DNA of 7,119 nucleotides. Origin: Armatimonadota bacterium (GTDB lineage Bacteria > Armatimonadota > Abditibacteriia > CG2-30-59-28). The notes below the pieces were generated by a model. That model did not search any database. It had not been told where the DNA came from and saw only the letters and a list, made by a program, of their open reading frames with translations. The DNA lies in assembly GCA_016199605.1 (NCBI GenBank), contig JACQGJ010000140.1, forward strand, positions 1 through 7,119, read 5' to 3'. The position numbers and the translations under genes were made by a program. This document shows, piece by piece, positions 1 through 5,892 of the stretch (position 1 is the stretch's first letter; each line of letters begins with the position of its first letter).

Positions 1-774
1 CAGATTCAGGGCCTGGAAATTCACGTGATTGAGATTGCCGCACGCTCCGTTGAAAAAAGCAGGCATCACTCCGGCCCCGAAAACTCTCCGGAGAACCTTG
101 CGCACCACGCCCGGGTAGTCCGCGGACATCAGCGTGCCTCCAACCGTATCGTCGTGGCAGGCGTAGTTCACCACGAGACAACGGGCGTCGCCGATCTCGC
201 TCTCCACTCTCATGACGGTGACTTCCGGGTCGATCGGGCCGGTCGGTTGCACGATATCGGGGTTGCCCTTGCCCTGGGCCTCGTCCCACTTATCGCCCAC
301 ACCGGGGTTTGTCCGCACCGTGCCATCCTTCATGAGGTACCGCCGGTTGAAAGAGATGTCGCCTTCGCTGCCGCGTCCGAAACCGAGGTTGGCAGGCTCG
401 AGTCGGTGGTAGGCTTCGAGTATTGAACCGGCCAGCAGCTTCGGAAGGTAGGACAGGTATGCGTCATCCTTGTCTACCCCGAAGGCGCTGACGGTCGCCG
501 GGCCGGTGTGGGTGTGGGTCGTGTGGATGAAGATGTTCTCGGGCGGAACGGGAACATCCCGCGCCGCCAGGGCCTTCGCCTTTTCCACCGTCTCGGGAAG
601 GAGAGCGATCAAGTCGGTCGTCATCATGGCCACGCGGGTGTCGCCGGATTCCAGCAGGATTGTCTGCGCGTACAACGGATCGTGAATGCCCGTCGACTTA
701 CGGTCGTCGAAGTAACCGACGAGCGAGGTGCCAACCGGTGGGGTGATGTCTACTTCGGACAAGCCGATTCTCAT
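1..774 (-). CDS. Neutral ceramidase-like (PF04734-type) protein, C-terminus missing
   Basis: The reading frame is open from ATG at 774 to the left edge, giving 258 residues without a stop, so only the N-terminal part is present. Visible motifs are DITPPVG (residues 9-15), HTTHTHTGP (84-92), NYACHDD (203-209) and NGACGNLNH (242-250). These match the neutral/alkaline non-lysosomal ceramidase N-terminal domain, where the THTH histidines and the later His (here His207) bind zinc. True neutral ceramidases carry the nucleophile Ser in a GDVSPN hexapeptide. The corresponding stretch here reads GNLNHV, with Asn249 in place of Ser, so ceramide hydrolysis is not assured and the substrate is unknown. 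There is no obvious signal peptide: the protein starts directly with MRIGLSEVDITPP. An AGAGG about ten bases upstream supports the start. It lies 40 bases after the acetyltransferase gene and is probably co-transcribed with it. Family assignment is strong; function is open. Confidence 0.85.
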   Translation of the reverse strand, partial: MRIGLSEVDITPPVGTSLVGYFDDRKSTGIHDPLYAQTILLESGDTRVAMMTTDLIALLPETVEKAKALAARDVPVPPENIFIHTTHTHTGPATVSAFGVDKDDAYLSYLPKLLAGSILEAYHRLEPANLGFGRGSEGDISFNRRYLMKDGTVRTNPGVGDKWDEAQGKGNPDIVQPTGPIDPEVTVMRVESEIGDARCLVVNYACHDDTVGGTLMSADYPGVVRKVLRRVFGAGVMPAFFNGACGNLNHVNFQALNL

Positions 775-814
775 GTCTGGAAAACCTCTGAATTCAGGAT
801 TGCTGTAAAGGTGA

Positions 815-1303
815 TTACTTCAGTTGCAGGAACATGTATCTCGAATCAACGACGGTCTCGAAACCGGACTTCTCATACATCGCCTTCGCCGCGGTGTGGC
901 CCTCGTTGAGAGCAACGGTCACCTCGGCAAAGTCCATCTGTTCTTCCCGGAAGATCTGAAGGACGTGGGCGAGTTGCCGTTTGCCGAGGCCCCGGCCGCG
1001 GTATTCGGGATCGACGGCATTGTTGCCCACCGTGCCAACCTTGCGGACGGGGTCCAGCCGGTAAGAGGCAAAGCCGACGACCTTACCTTCCACCTCGGTA
1101 ACCAGCACTTGCCGGGGTCGCTCTCGGCACGCTTGTTCCACTTCCGGCCATTTCCACTCCAACCACGGTTTTCCTCCCTGCATTCCGAATCGCTTCTCGA
1201 GGAGGTGTGATGCGCCCTGGTCCTTCCACGACAACTCAACCAACTCTTTGATCCGCGCCACATCTTCCGGGCGAACCGTGCGGACCTTGATGGAGCTTTC
1301 CAT
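815..1303 (-). CDS. GNAT-family N-acetyltransferase
   Basis: The 162-residue protein has normal length for a single GNAT domain. The acetyl-CoA pyrophosphate-binding motif A is clear: a beta strand VGNNAVDPEYR (92-102) leads into RGRGLGK (102-108), the expected R/Q-x-x-G-x-G/A loop, followed by a helix. Motif B is also present as ALNEGHTAAKAMYEKSGF (131-148), the usual N-x-x-A-x-x-x-Y-x-x-x-G-F pattern. The enzyme should transfer an acetyl group from acetyl-CoA to an amine. The acceptor (small molecule, antibiotic or protein N-terminus) cannot be read from the sequence. It is predicted cytoplasmic. The start at 1303 is supported by a strong GGGGAAGG Shine-Dalgarno nine bases upstream and by a promoter at 1336-1364. 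It is first in a two-gene unit with the ceramidase-like gene downstream. Confidence 0.92.
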   Translation of the reverse strand: MESSIKVRTVRPEDVARIKELVELSWKDQGASHLLEKRFGMQGGKPWLEWKWPEVEQACRERPRQVLVTEVEGKVVGFASYRLDPVRKVGTVGNNAVDPEYRGRGLGKRQLAHVLQIFREEQMDFAEVTVALNEGHTAAKAMYEKSGFETVVDSRYMFLQLK

Positions 1304-1335
1304 CTTGTTGAACCTTCCCCTCTGGCTTCCGCGAG

Positions 1336-1364
1336 ATTGTAGCCAAGTCTGCGGAATGGGTCAA
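1336..1364 (-). promoter_or_regulatory. Sigma70-type promoter for the acetyltransferase/ceramidase-like operon
   Basis: Reading the minus strand, TTGACC (1364-1359) is separated by exactly 17 bases from TACAAT (1341-1336). Each hexamer differs from consensus at one position. Transcription would begin near 1329, leaving a 5' leader of about 25 bases before the ATG at 1303 that contains the Shine-Dalgarno. It lies in the 99-base gap after the acylase stop codon, so the two downstream genes need not depend on acylase transcription. It is predicted from sequence only. Confidence 0.7.
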
Positions 1365-1402
1365 ATGTGAAATTTCCATCATGTCGCCCGGCCTCAGGAG
1401 AC

Positions 1403-3730
1403 TCAAGGCTCCAGAAGAAGGCGACTCTGTGTCATTTCCTCGACACGGCTCCATTCATAGACCATCGGATGGTACTCTCCCTGCCGCCACAGCCGCAGCA
1501 AGTCCTTGTAGTGACGGCTGAGGGGATGACCCGATTGTCCTGGGGCGCAGACGGCGATCGAGTTGTCCCAGTCACTCAGATCAATGATCTGACGATAGGA
1601 GACCCCCGAGCCGCGTACATCGTAGGGATTGATGGGCGAGAAACCCGCCTGGGCAAGAGTATCCTTGTCCCCTCCAAGGGGAACAGGCTTCGGACAGAAG
1701 ATCCACCTCAGGAACTTGATTGGATGAAATGCGTGAGGAAACGTCGCCTGGTGCAGACGCCCCCATTGCCAGCTTTCGACCTGCGGCCCGAGGCGTTTGG
1801 TCAACTCTTCCGCGGTCTTCTTGAGACAGGTTGCGAGAACGGCCTCGCGATTGCGCCTCTCGCCCGTCTCAGGATCCTCCCACCAGACAGCCTGCGGATT
1901 TTTGAGAGCTCGGCGCAAGGCCAGAATGTTCCGGCCTCCATACTGGTTGAGTCCACCGAAGGCGCTAATGCCCTGGCCCTGGTACACTGCGCTCAGGTGC
2001 CGAAGGTGTTTGCCGATAAGCTCGTTAAGGAGGTGCAGTTGCACGACCTCGTAGATGGTTCCTCCAACGGACTCCGCCGTCAGTTCACCGTCCCACTTCC
2101 TGAGTGCATCGAGGCAAGCTGCTACTTGGGGATCGGTCGATGTCAGTGTTCTGAAGTAGTCGGCGAGTTCTTTGCCGGGGACCGAATAGAGGTCGAGTTG
2201 CATCCGCCGGAAATCCGGGATCGACAGCTTGGATTTCCCGTTAAGCAGATCCTTGAGCCGTTGGGCGCGGTAGCCGTTAGCATAGTCGCCGCCTAAATCG
2301 TAGGGGTACTGTTCATGGACGATTCTGTTGTTGGCGCTGAAGGTGTGCCCCTCCGGTGGGTCCAGGAAGTGAGGCATGGCCTCAAAAGGAATCAGCCCGT
2401 TCCATTCCCCTTCGCCCGTCCAGCCTTCTTTCGGGAAACGGCTGGAACAAGGCTTGCGAACCGGCACGCGCCCAGAGAGCCGGTAGCCGATGTTGCCTTC
2501 GGTGTCGGCGTAGACAAAGTTGAAACTGGCTCCGGTCCACGTCCGCAAAGCCTCGTTGAAGTCTCCCCAATTCTGCGCCCGGTTCAGGCGAAGGATCGCC
2601 AGCATTTGGTCTCCCGGCTCGTGCCCTGTCCACTGAATAGCGATCGGCTCTCTTGTTCCGGGGAACGATTCGGTAACGATGGGGCCGTGTCTCGTGATCG
2701 CTACCTCCATTCTCACAGGCTTTCTTCCCCGAAGGGGGATGACCTCCGTCACGAAGTGCGCGGGTTCCCATGACCCCCGAAACTCGAACTGCCTCGAATC
2801 CTCCGGATGAGGTTTCTCGATGAAAACGTCCTGCGCATCGACAAAGGAAACCGTGACCCCCCAGGCGATGTGCCGGTTGTGACCGAGAATGACGCCGGGG
2901 ATGCCGGGGATCGTCGCACCGATGACATCGAGGGTGTCGCACCTTAAGTGCATCTGGTGCCAAAGCCCCGGAGTCGTGAGCGGGACGTGTGGGTCGTGGG
3001 CGAGCAGCGGCTTCCCCGTCGTCGAGCGCCAGCCCGCAACAGCCCAGGCATTGCTCCCACCGATCGACCTCATGAGAGGTTCCGTGTGGATCGGGTGATC
3101 CTCCCGGTAACCCGGTTCCAGCTCCTCCGCCAGCGATGCTCCAAGGAGTTCTGCCAGTTTCCCGCGAATCAGCTCATTCTCCGCATTCGCCGACATGAAC
3201 CAGTCGAGGGTTTTGCTCCAGGTGAGAGTGTCAAGCGGGGTCCACGGACGAGGGGTGACTCGGAGGATTTGGAACTCAGCAGGCAGCCGGCGACTGTGAG
3301 TCGAGATGAAATGATTGATTCCTTCAGCATAGGCTTCCATAGCCCTCAGTGCGTCTGATGAAATGCTCTGCAATTCGGTCTCCGCCGCTCGCCGGAATCC
3401 CAGGCGTCGGTAGAACTTGTCCCATTCAAGTGTACGCGATCCGAAAACCTCGGCCATGGAGCCGGATCCGATCCGGCGGAAGAACTCCATCTGCCACAAG
3501 CGATCCTGGGCTTGGACATATCCTTGAGCCATGAAGAGGTCCCGTTCGGTTTCAGCCCGAAGGTGAGGAATTCCCCATCGGTCACGGCACACTTCGACGG
3601 GAGCGGCCAACCCGGGCAAGCGGCAGGACCCGCTGGTCTTCGGAAGCGGACGGAGAAACGCTCGCCAGAAAATGAACAGAAAGAGGGCCAGGATTGACGA
3701 GCAGAGAAATGCGGGAATCAACGAGAGCAT
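1403..3730 (-). CDS. Penicillin acylase-family (S45) Ntn hydrolase
   Basis: From ATG at 3730 the protein has 775 residues, normal for S45 acylase precursors, which self-cleave into alpha and beta chains and hydrolyse amides (penicillins, acyl-homoserine lactones and related N-acyl compounds). Residues 2-22 are a hydrophobic anchor or signal segment. The alpha-chain signature spans about 45-82 (RDRWGIPH, YVQAQDRLWQME). The autoprocessing site is GGSNAW with Ser226 as the new beta-chain N-terminus. Counting Ser226 as beta1, His248 is beta23, Asp298 and Asp301 are beta73 and beta76 (calcium ligands in the family), Asn467 is beta242 and Arg488 is beta263. The catalytic set therefore looks complete. 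His at beta23, rather than Gln of E. coli penicillin G acylase, resembles cephalosporin and AHL acylases. The frame stays open to 3913, but that extension begins with TTG, has no Shine-Dalgarno and spans a likely promoter. The 3730 ATG also lacks a clear Shine-Dalgarno. The natural substrate is unknown. Confidence 0.93.
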   Translation of the reverse strand: MLSLIPAFLCSSILALFLFIFWRAFLRPLPKTSGSCRLPGLAAPVEVCRDRWGIPHLRAETERDLFMAQGYVQAQDRLWQMEFFRRIGSGSMAEVFGSRTLEWDKFYRRLGFRRAAETELQSISSDALRAMEAYAEGINHFISTHSRRLPAEFQILRVTPRPWTPLDTLTWSKTLDWFMSANAENELIRGKLAELLGASLAEELEPGYREDHPIHTEPLMRSIGGSNAWAVAGWRSTTGKPLLAHDPHVPLTTPGLWHQMHLRCDTLDVIGATIPGIPGVILGHNRHIAWGVTVSFVDAQDVFIEKPHPEDSRQFEFRGSWEPAHFVTEVIPLRGRKPVRMEVAITRHGPIVTESFPGTREPIAIQWTGHEPGDQMLAILRLNRAQNWGDFNEALRTWTGASFNFVYADTEGNIGYRLSGRVPVRKPCSSRFPKEGWTGEGEWNGLIPFEAMPHFLDPPEGHTFSANNRIVHEQYPYDLGGDYANGYRAQRLKDLLNGKSKLSIPDFRRMQLDLYSVPGKELADYFRTLTSTDPQVAACLDALRKWDGELTAESVGGTIYEVVQLHLLNELIGKHLRHLSAVYQGQGISAFGGLNQYGGRNILALRRALKNPQAVWWEDPETGERRNREAVLATCLKKTAEELTKRLGPQVESWQWGRLHQATFPHAFHPIKFLRWIFCPKPVPLGGDKDTLAQAGFSPINPYDVRGSGVSYRQIIDLSDWDNSIAVCAPGQSGHPLSRHYKDLLRLWRQGEYHPMVYEWSRVEEMTQSRLLLEP

Positions 3731-3805
3731 AGTGGTGCCAGGGTGACGGGACGGTCCTTCGATGGATTTTAGCGGGCCAACGCGACGTCGTCGGTCAGAT
3801 TGTGA

Positions 3806-3834
3806 TTGACTGTATTCTACTCCTCGTCGATAAT
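3806..3834 (+). promoter_or_regulatory. Probable promoter of nfuA
   Basis: On the plus strand, TTGACT (3806-3811) is followed after exactly 17 bases by GATAAT (3829-3834). Each hexamer is one base off consensus. Transcription would start near 3841, giving a leader of about 120 bases before the ATG at 3961. No IscR-like or other operator was recognised with confidence. Predicted from sequence only. Confidence 0.6.
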
Positions 3835-3843
3835 GTTTGGCAA
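3814..3843 (-). promoter_or_regulatory. Probable promoter of the acylase gene
   Basis: On the minus strand, TTGCCA (3843-3838) is followed after 18 bases by TAGAAT (3819-3814). This is a reasonable sigma70-type pair. Initiation near 3807 would give a leader of roughly 77 bases before the ATG at 3730 and would leave the in-frame codons up to 3913 untranscribed, which favours the shorter start. It overlaps the opposing nfuA promoter almost fully. Predicted only. Confidence 0.5.
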
Positions 3844-3945
3844 AACGAAGCGATGGCCAGTCACTCCAGAGAAGGCGATTGACAGAGGCTCCGTGCAGGG
3901 ACACCATGAACAAGACGAGCCGGACACGCGATGGAAAGGCTCACC

Positions 3946-3953
3946 GAGGAGAG
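3946..3953 (+). promoter_or_regulatory. Ribosome binding site deciding the nfuA start
   Basis: GAGGAGAG ends seven bases before the ATG at 3961. The alternative in-frame ATG at 3931 has no comparable purine-rich site, and the NfuA family normally begins at a residue equivalent to Met 3961. The shorter start is therefore preferred. Confidence 0.75.
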
Positions 3954-3960
3954 TAAGCTG

Positions 3961-4548
3961 ATGACGATAGATATCACCGAAGCCGCGAAAGAGAAAATCA
4001 CGGAAGTGATTGGCCAGTCCGTCGAGCCTATCAAAGGACTCCGGTTGGGGGCGACTCCCCGGTCGCCTCTGAAGGCTGATTACAACATGGCCCTCATCAA
4101 GGGAGAAGACCGCACCAAGGAAGAGGACGTGGTGATCCCGAACGGCGCGTTCAATGTTTATGTCGATCCAATGAGCGCTCCTTACCTCGACGGCGCGAAG
4201 ATCGACTACATCGAAAACCTGATGGGTGGAGGGTTCAAGGTTGACGGCCCTCCCGCGTTGATCGAAAAGCTTGGCGGAGCCGTTGCTGCAAAGATCCAGA
4301 AACTTCTCGACGAGCAGATCAACCCGAGCGTCGGGATGCACGGCGGCTACGTCAGCCTGATCGACGTGAAAGATAATGTCGCCTTCATCGAGATGGGGGG
4401 CGGCTGTCACGGCTGCGGCATGGCGCACGTCACGCTTCGCGAGGGCGTGGAAGTCGTCATCAGGGAGAACGTCCCTGAGATCACCGAGATCTACGACACG
4501 ACGGACCATGCTAGCGGGAAGAACCCGTATTACGCTCCCGCAGAGTGA
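3961..4548 (+). CDS. nfuA: Fe-S cluster carrier/biogenesis protein NfuA
   Basis: The 195-residue protein matches NfuA in length and architecture (E. coli NfuA is 191). The N-terminal half (about 1-95) is a degenerate A-type (IscA-like) domain with no cysteine, as in E. coli NfuA, and includes VYVDPMSAPYLDGAKIDYIE (66-85). The C-terminal half (about 105-180) is the Nfu domain, with INPSVGMHGGYVSL (120-133) and the cluster-ligating GGGCHGCGM, cysteines 149 and 152, the same numbers as in E. coli. The tail reads DTTDHASGKNPYY, again NfuA-like. Known role: two monomers bridge a 4Fe-4S cluster through the CxxC and deliver it to client apoproteins, especially under oxidative stress or iron limitation. 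It is cytoplasmic. It is transcribed divergently from the acylase gene and converges on the propeller gene 47 bases downstream. It appears to be monocistronic and unrelated in function to its neighbours. Confidence 0.95.
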   Translation: MTIDITEAAKEKITEVIGQSVEPIKGLRLGATPRSPLKADYNMALIKGEDRTKEEDVVIPNGAFNVYVDPMSAPYLDGAKIDYIENLMGGGFKVDGPPALIEKLGGAVAAKIQKLLDEQINPSVGMHGGYVSLIDVKDNVAFIEMGGGCHGCGMAHVTLREGVEVVIRENVPEITEIYDTTDHASGKNPYYAPAE

Positions 4549-4576
4549 GTAACTGCCACCCCGTCAAGACCGTGTC

Positions 4577-4601
4577 TGGTCGGAGTTGCAAGCTCCTACC
4601 G
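4577..4601. repeat. Imperfect 25-nt hairpin at the convergent gene ends
   Basis: GGAGTT (4582-4587) pairs with AGCTCC (4591-4596), with one G-T wobble, around a GCA loop. After one mismatch the stem continues for four more pairs. It contains the core GGAGTTGCA (4582-4590) also found in the large palindromes at 5744 and 5837. It overlaps the TAG stop (4596-4598) of the propeller gene and lies 28 bases past the nfuA stop. No T-run follows on either strand, so it is not a classical intrinsic terminator. It may still protect mRNA 3' ends or be a decayed copy of the repeat. Confidence 0.45.
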
Positions 4602-5717
4602 GGGCTCTACCTTAACCCTCACGGTGAAGACCATGTCCTCCTTCCCCCACGGCCCCGGCGCTCCGCTCCAGCTATTGGTGAGGCGATCGTAGGAGATCAA
4701 CGCCTCGTTCGGCCCAATCTTCTGCATCCCTGTATAGGAGGTGCTCAGAGACGAGTCCTTCCCTTCACAGAAGGATGCAGGATATTGTGAGGAGGCCTCG
4801 GCCAGGGAGGCGTTGTGGTGTTCGGCCAGGTTAATTCGCTCCCATTGCTTCCCTTCCTTGTCAGCGCAGACCCACAGGTACAGCCCCGGTCGGCCCCCTG
4901 ACAAGAGGATCAGCCCTTTCCCAAGACGCACGAGCTGTGGCTCAACGGAGAAGACCCCGGGCATTGATTCCGGGATGGTCCAGGTGGCTCCTTCATCTGC
5001 GCTGTAGCTCTTGCAGTAGGGCTGGCTGCTGCCAACGCGGTACACGCACATCAAACGGCCATCGGGAAGACGCACCGAATTGGATTCGTTGGCGCCCTCA
5101 CCGGCGTTCTGCATCGTCATTCCCTCTGCTACCAGAGAGTGATAGCGCCAGGTGAATCCTCCGTCCTGGCTGGTCATGGCGATATTGCAGTCCTTCCCCT
5201 CTCCGGCAAATCTGCCATAAATCGTGGTAATAAGTCCTCCGTCTCGCCAGCGCAGGATGTTGCCGTTGGTCAGCAGATAGAGCTCTCCCACGTGGTAGTC
5301 TGCCAGGTCCCGAGGGAAGTCGAGGAACTTCACCGTGGCAGTCTCAGCCGCAACGGAGCCTTCTTGTGAGAGAGTCAGTATTGTCCCTTCCGCCTGTGCA
5401 TTACGTTTGTCTTTGGCTGACAAAGCCCATAGCTCGTAAGGCATCATAAGAAGTCTGTTGGGCCCCAACGGAGTGGAGATGGGGCCGTATGAGTCGATGT
5501 CACGGACCCAGTTCCAGGAGGACCCACCGTCTCGTGAAAGGTACAGCTTTGCCGGCCACTTCCCCTGCGCCATGTCCGCCGTTACGACGACCTCGCACAG
5601 GAGGTTCCGATCGTCGAACGGATGCAGCGTTGAAAACCAGAAATGTCCTTTTGCCTGACCCACCACTACGGGATCGGCGATTTCCAATTTGCACGTCCCG
5701 AAACTGTATTGCTTCAT
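4596..5717 (-). CDS. Sialidase-like Asp-box (BNR) beta-propeller protein
   Basis: The 373-residue protein contains three Asp-box repeats of the form S-x-D-x-G-x-x-W: SRDGGSSW (61-68), SQDGGFTW (183-190) and SADEGATW (239-246). Together with NESNSVRLPDGRLMCVYR (210-227), these place it in the sialidase/BNR-repeat superfamily, normally a six-bladed propeller. In sialidases the equivalent Glu and Arg belong to the active site. A C-terminal SYDR could supply the late Tyr/Arg region. The N-terminal Y/F-R-I-P motif of genuine sialidases is absent, so calling it an exo-alpha-sialidase would overreach; another glycoside hydrolase or a binding role is possible. There is no signal peptide, suggesting a cytoplasmic protein. 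The ATG at 5717 is chosen because AAGGGAGA lies five bases upstream and the longer frame begins inside a palindromic repeat. It follows an oxidoreductase gene and is probably co-transcribed with it, 175 bases apart. Confidence 0.85.
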   Translation of the reverse strand: MKQYSFGTCKLEIADPVVVGQAKGHFWFSTLHPFDDRNLLCEVVVTADMAQGKWPAKLYLSRDGGSSWNWVRDIDSYGPISTPLGPNRLLMMPYELWALSAKDKRNAQAEGTILTLSQEGSVAAETATVKFLDFPRDLADYHVGELYLLTNGNILRWRDGGLITTIYGRFAGEGKDCNIAMTSQDGGFTWRYHSLVAEGMTMQNAGEGANESNSVRLPDGRLMCVYRVGSSQPYCKSYSADEGATWTIPESMPGVFSVEPQLVRLGKGLILLSGGRPGLYLWVCADKEGKQWERINLAEHHNASLAEASSQYPASFCEGKDSSLSTSYTGMQKIGPNEALISYDRLTNSWSGAPGPWGKEDMVFTVRVKVEPR

Positions 5718-5721
5718 CTTG

Positions 5722-5729
5722 TCTCCCTT
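5722..5729 (-). promoter_or_regulatory. Ribosome binding site deciding the propeller gene start
   Basis: On the minus strand AAGGGAGA lies five bases before ATG at 5717-5715. The upstream in-frame ATG at 5759 would translate the repeat itself (MQLLDERV...) and has no family resemblance, so it is rejected. The site sits only 14 bases downstream of the nearest hairpin stem, so RNA folding there could influence initiation. Confidence 0.7.
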
Positions 5730-5743
5730 GAAAATAACCCGTT

Positions 5744-5768
5744 CGTCCAGGAGTTGCACTCCTGGACG
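5744..5768 (+). repeat. Perfect palindrome, copy 1
   Basis: Arms CGTCCAGGAGT (5744-5754) and ACTCCTGGACG (5758-5768) pair perfectly over 11 bp around a TGC loop. A CCGTT flank (5739-5743) is shared with copy 2 and gives the element a direction. In the minus-strand transcript it would fold about 27 bases upstream of the propeller gene's ATG. Confidence 0.9.
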
Positions 5769-5836
5769 TGACTATGAATTGGCAGTTGAACTGCACATCC
5801 CGCGGAACGGGCGAGTCAAACTCGCGTTTCATACCC

Positions 5837-5861
5837 CGTCCAGGAGTGCAACTCCTGGACG
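5837..5861 (-). repeat. Perfect palindrome, copy 2 (inverted)
   Basis: Arms CGTCCAGGAGT (5837-5847) and ACTCCTGGACG (5851-5861) pair perfectly over 11 bp around a GCA loop. It is the reverse complement of copy 1, and the match extends through the AACGG flank to 5866. It begins about 32 bases after the oxidoreductase stop codon on the transcribed strand. No T-run follows. Confidence 0.9.
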
Positions 5862-5892
5862 AACGGCTTCCTCCTTCGCATGGGAAGACCGC

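Larger units (their letters stand above)
5739..5866. repeat. Array of four regularly spaced hairpins, BIME/REP-like
   Basis: This block fills most of the 175-base gap between the oxidoreductase and propeller genes. Four palindromes have tips AGT-NNN-ACT: 5744-5768 (11-bp stem, loop TGC), 5782-5794 (5 bp, loop TGA), 5811-5825 (6 bp, loop CAA) and 5837-5861 (11 bp, loop GCA). Their centres at 5756, 5788, 5818 and 5849 are 32, 30 and 31 bases apart. The outer pair are exact reverse complements over 30 bases (5739-5768 with 5837-5866). The axis of symmetry falls on CCGCGG at 5800-5805. Inner portions are only partly symmetric. There is no T-run, so intrinsic termination is unlikely. The layout resembles a REP doublet (BIME) of the kind mobilised by RAYT transposases, or an intercistronic mRNA structure. 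No such transposase is in the window. Confidence 0.85.

Noticed and set aside
25..426. 133-codon plus-strand open frame at the left edge
   Set aside because: It is antisense to the ceramidase-like gene, whose minus-strand frame contains the conserved motifs; no motif is seen in this frame.
1397..1412. Hairpin over the acylase stop codon (GGAG/CTCC)
   Set aside because: Only four base pairs with an eight-base loop and no T-run, which is within chance expectation.
1367..2296. 309-codon plus-strand open frame
   Set aside because: It lies antisense within the acylase gene, has no recognisable motif, and the minus-strand frame carries the complete catalytic set of a known family.
3731..3913. 61-residue N-terminal extension of the acylase
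   Set aside because: It begins with TTG, lacks a Shine-Dalgarno and family similarity, and overlaps the probable promoters. It is kept only as an alternative because of the N-terminal charge question.
3817..4509. 230-codon minus-strand open frame opposite nfuA
   Set aside because: It is fully explained as the antisense shadow of nfuA; its product has low-complexity charged composition and no family motif, and it has no ribosome site that stands out.
5718..5759. 14-residue N-terminal extension of the propeller protein
   Set aside because: The extension is a translation of the palindromic repeat; the strong ribosome site favours the ATG at 5717.
5744..5861. Rho-independent terminators
   Set aside because: The stems are strong but no T-run follows either palindrome on either strand.
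5739..5866. CRISPR array
   Set aside because: The period of about 31 bp is suggestive, but the units are hairpins with different stems, not identical direct repeats with unique spacers, and the outer copies are inverted.
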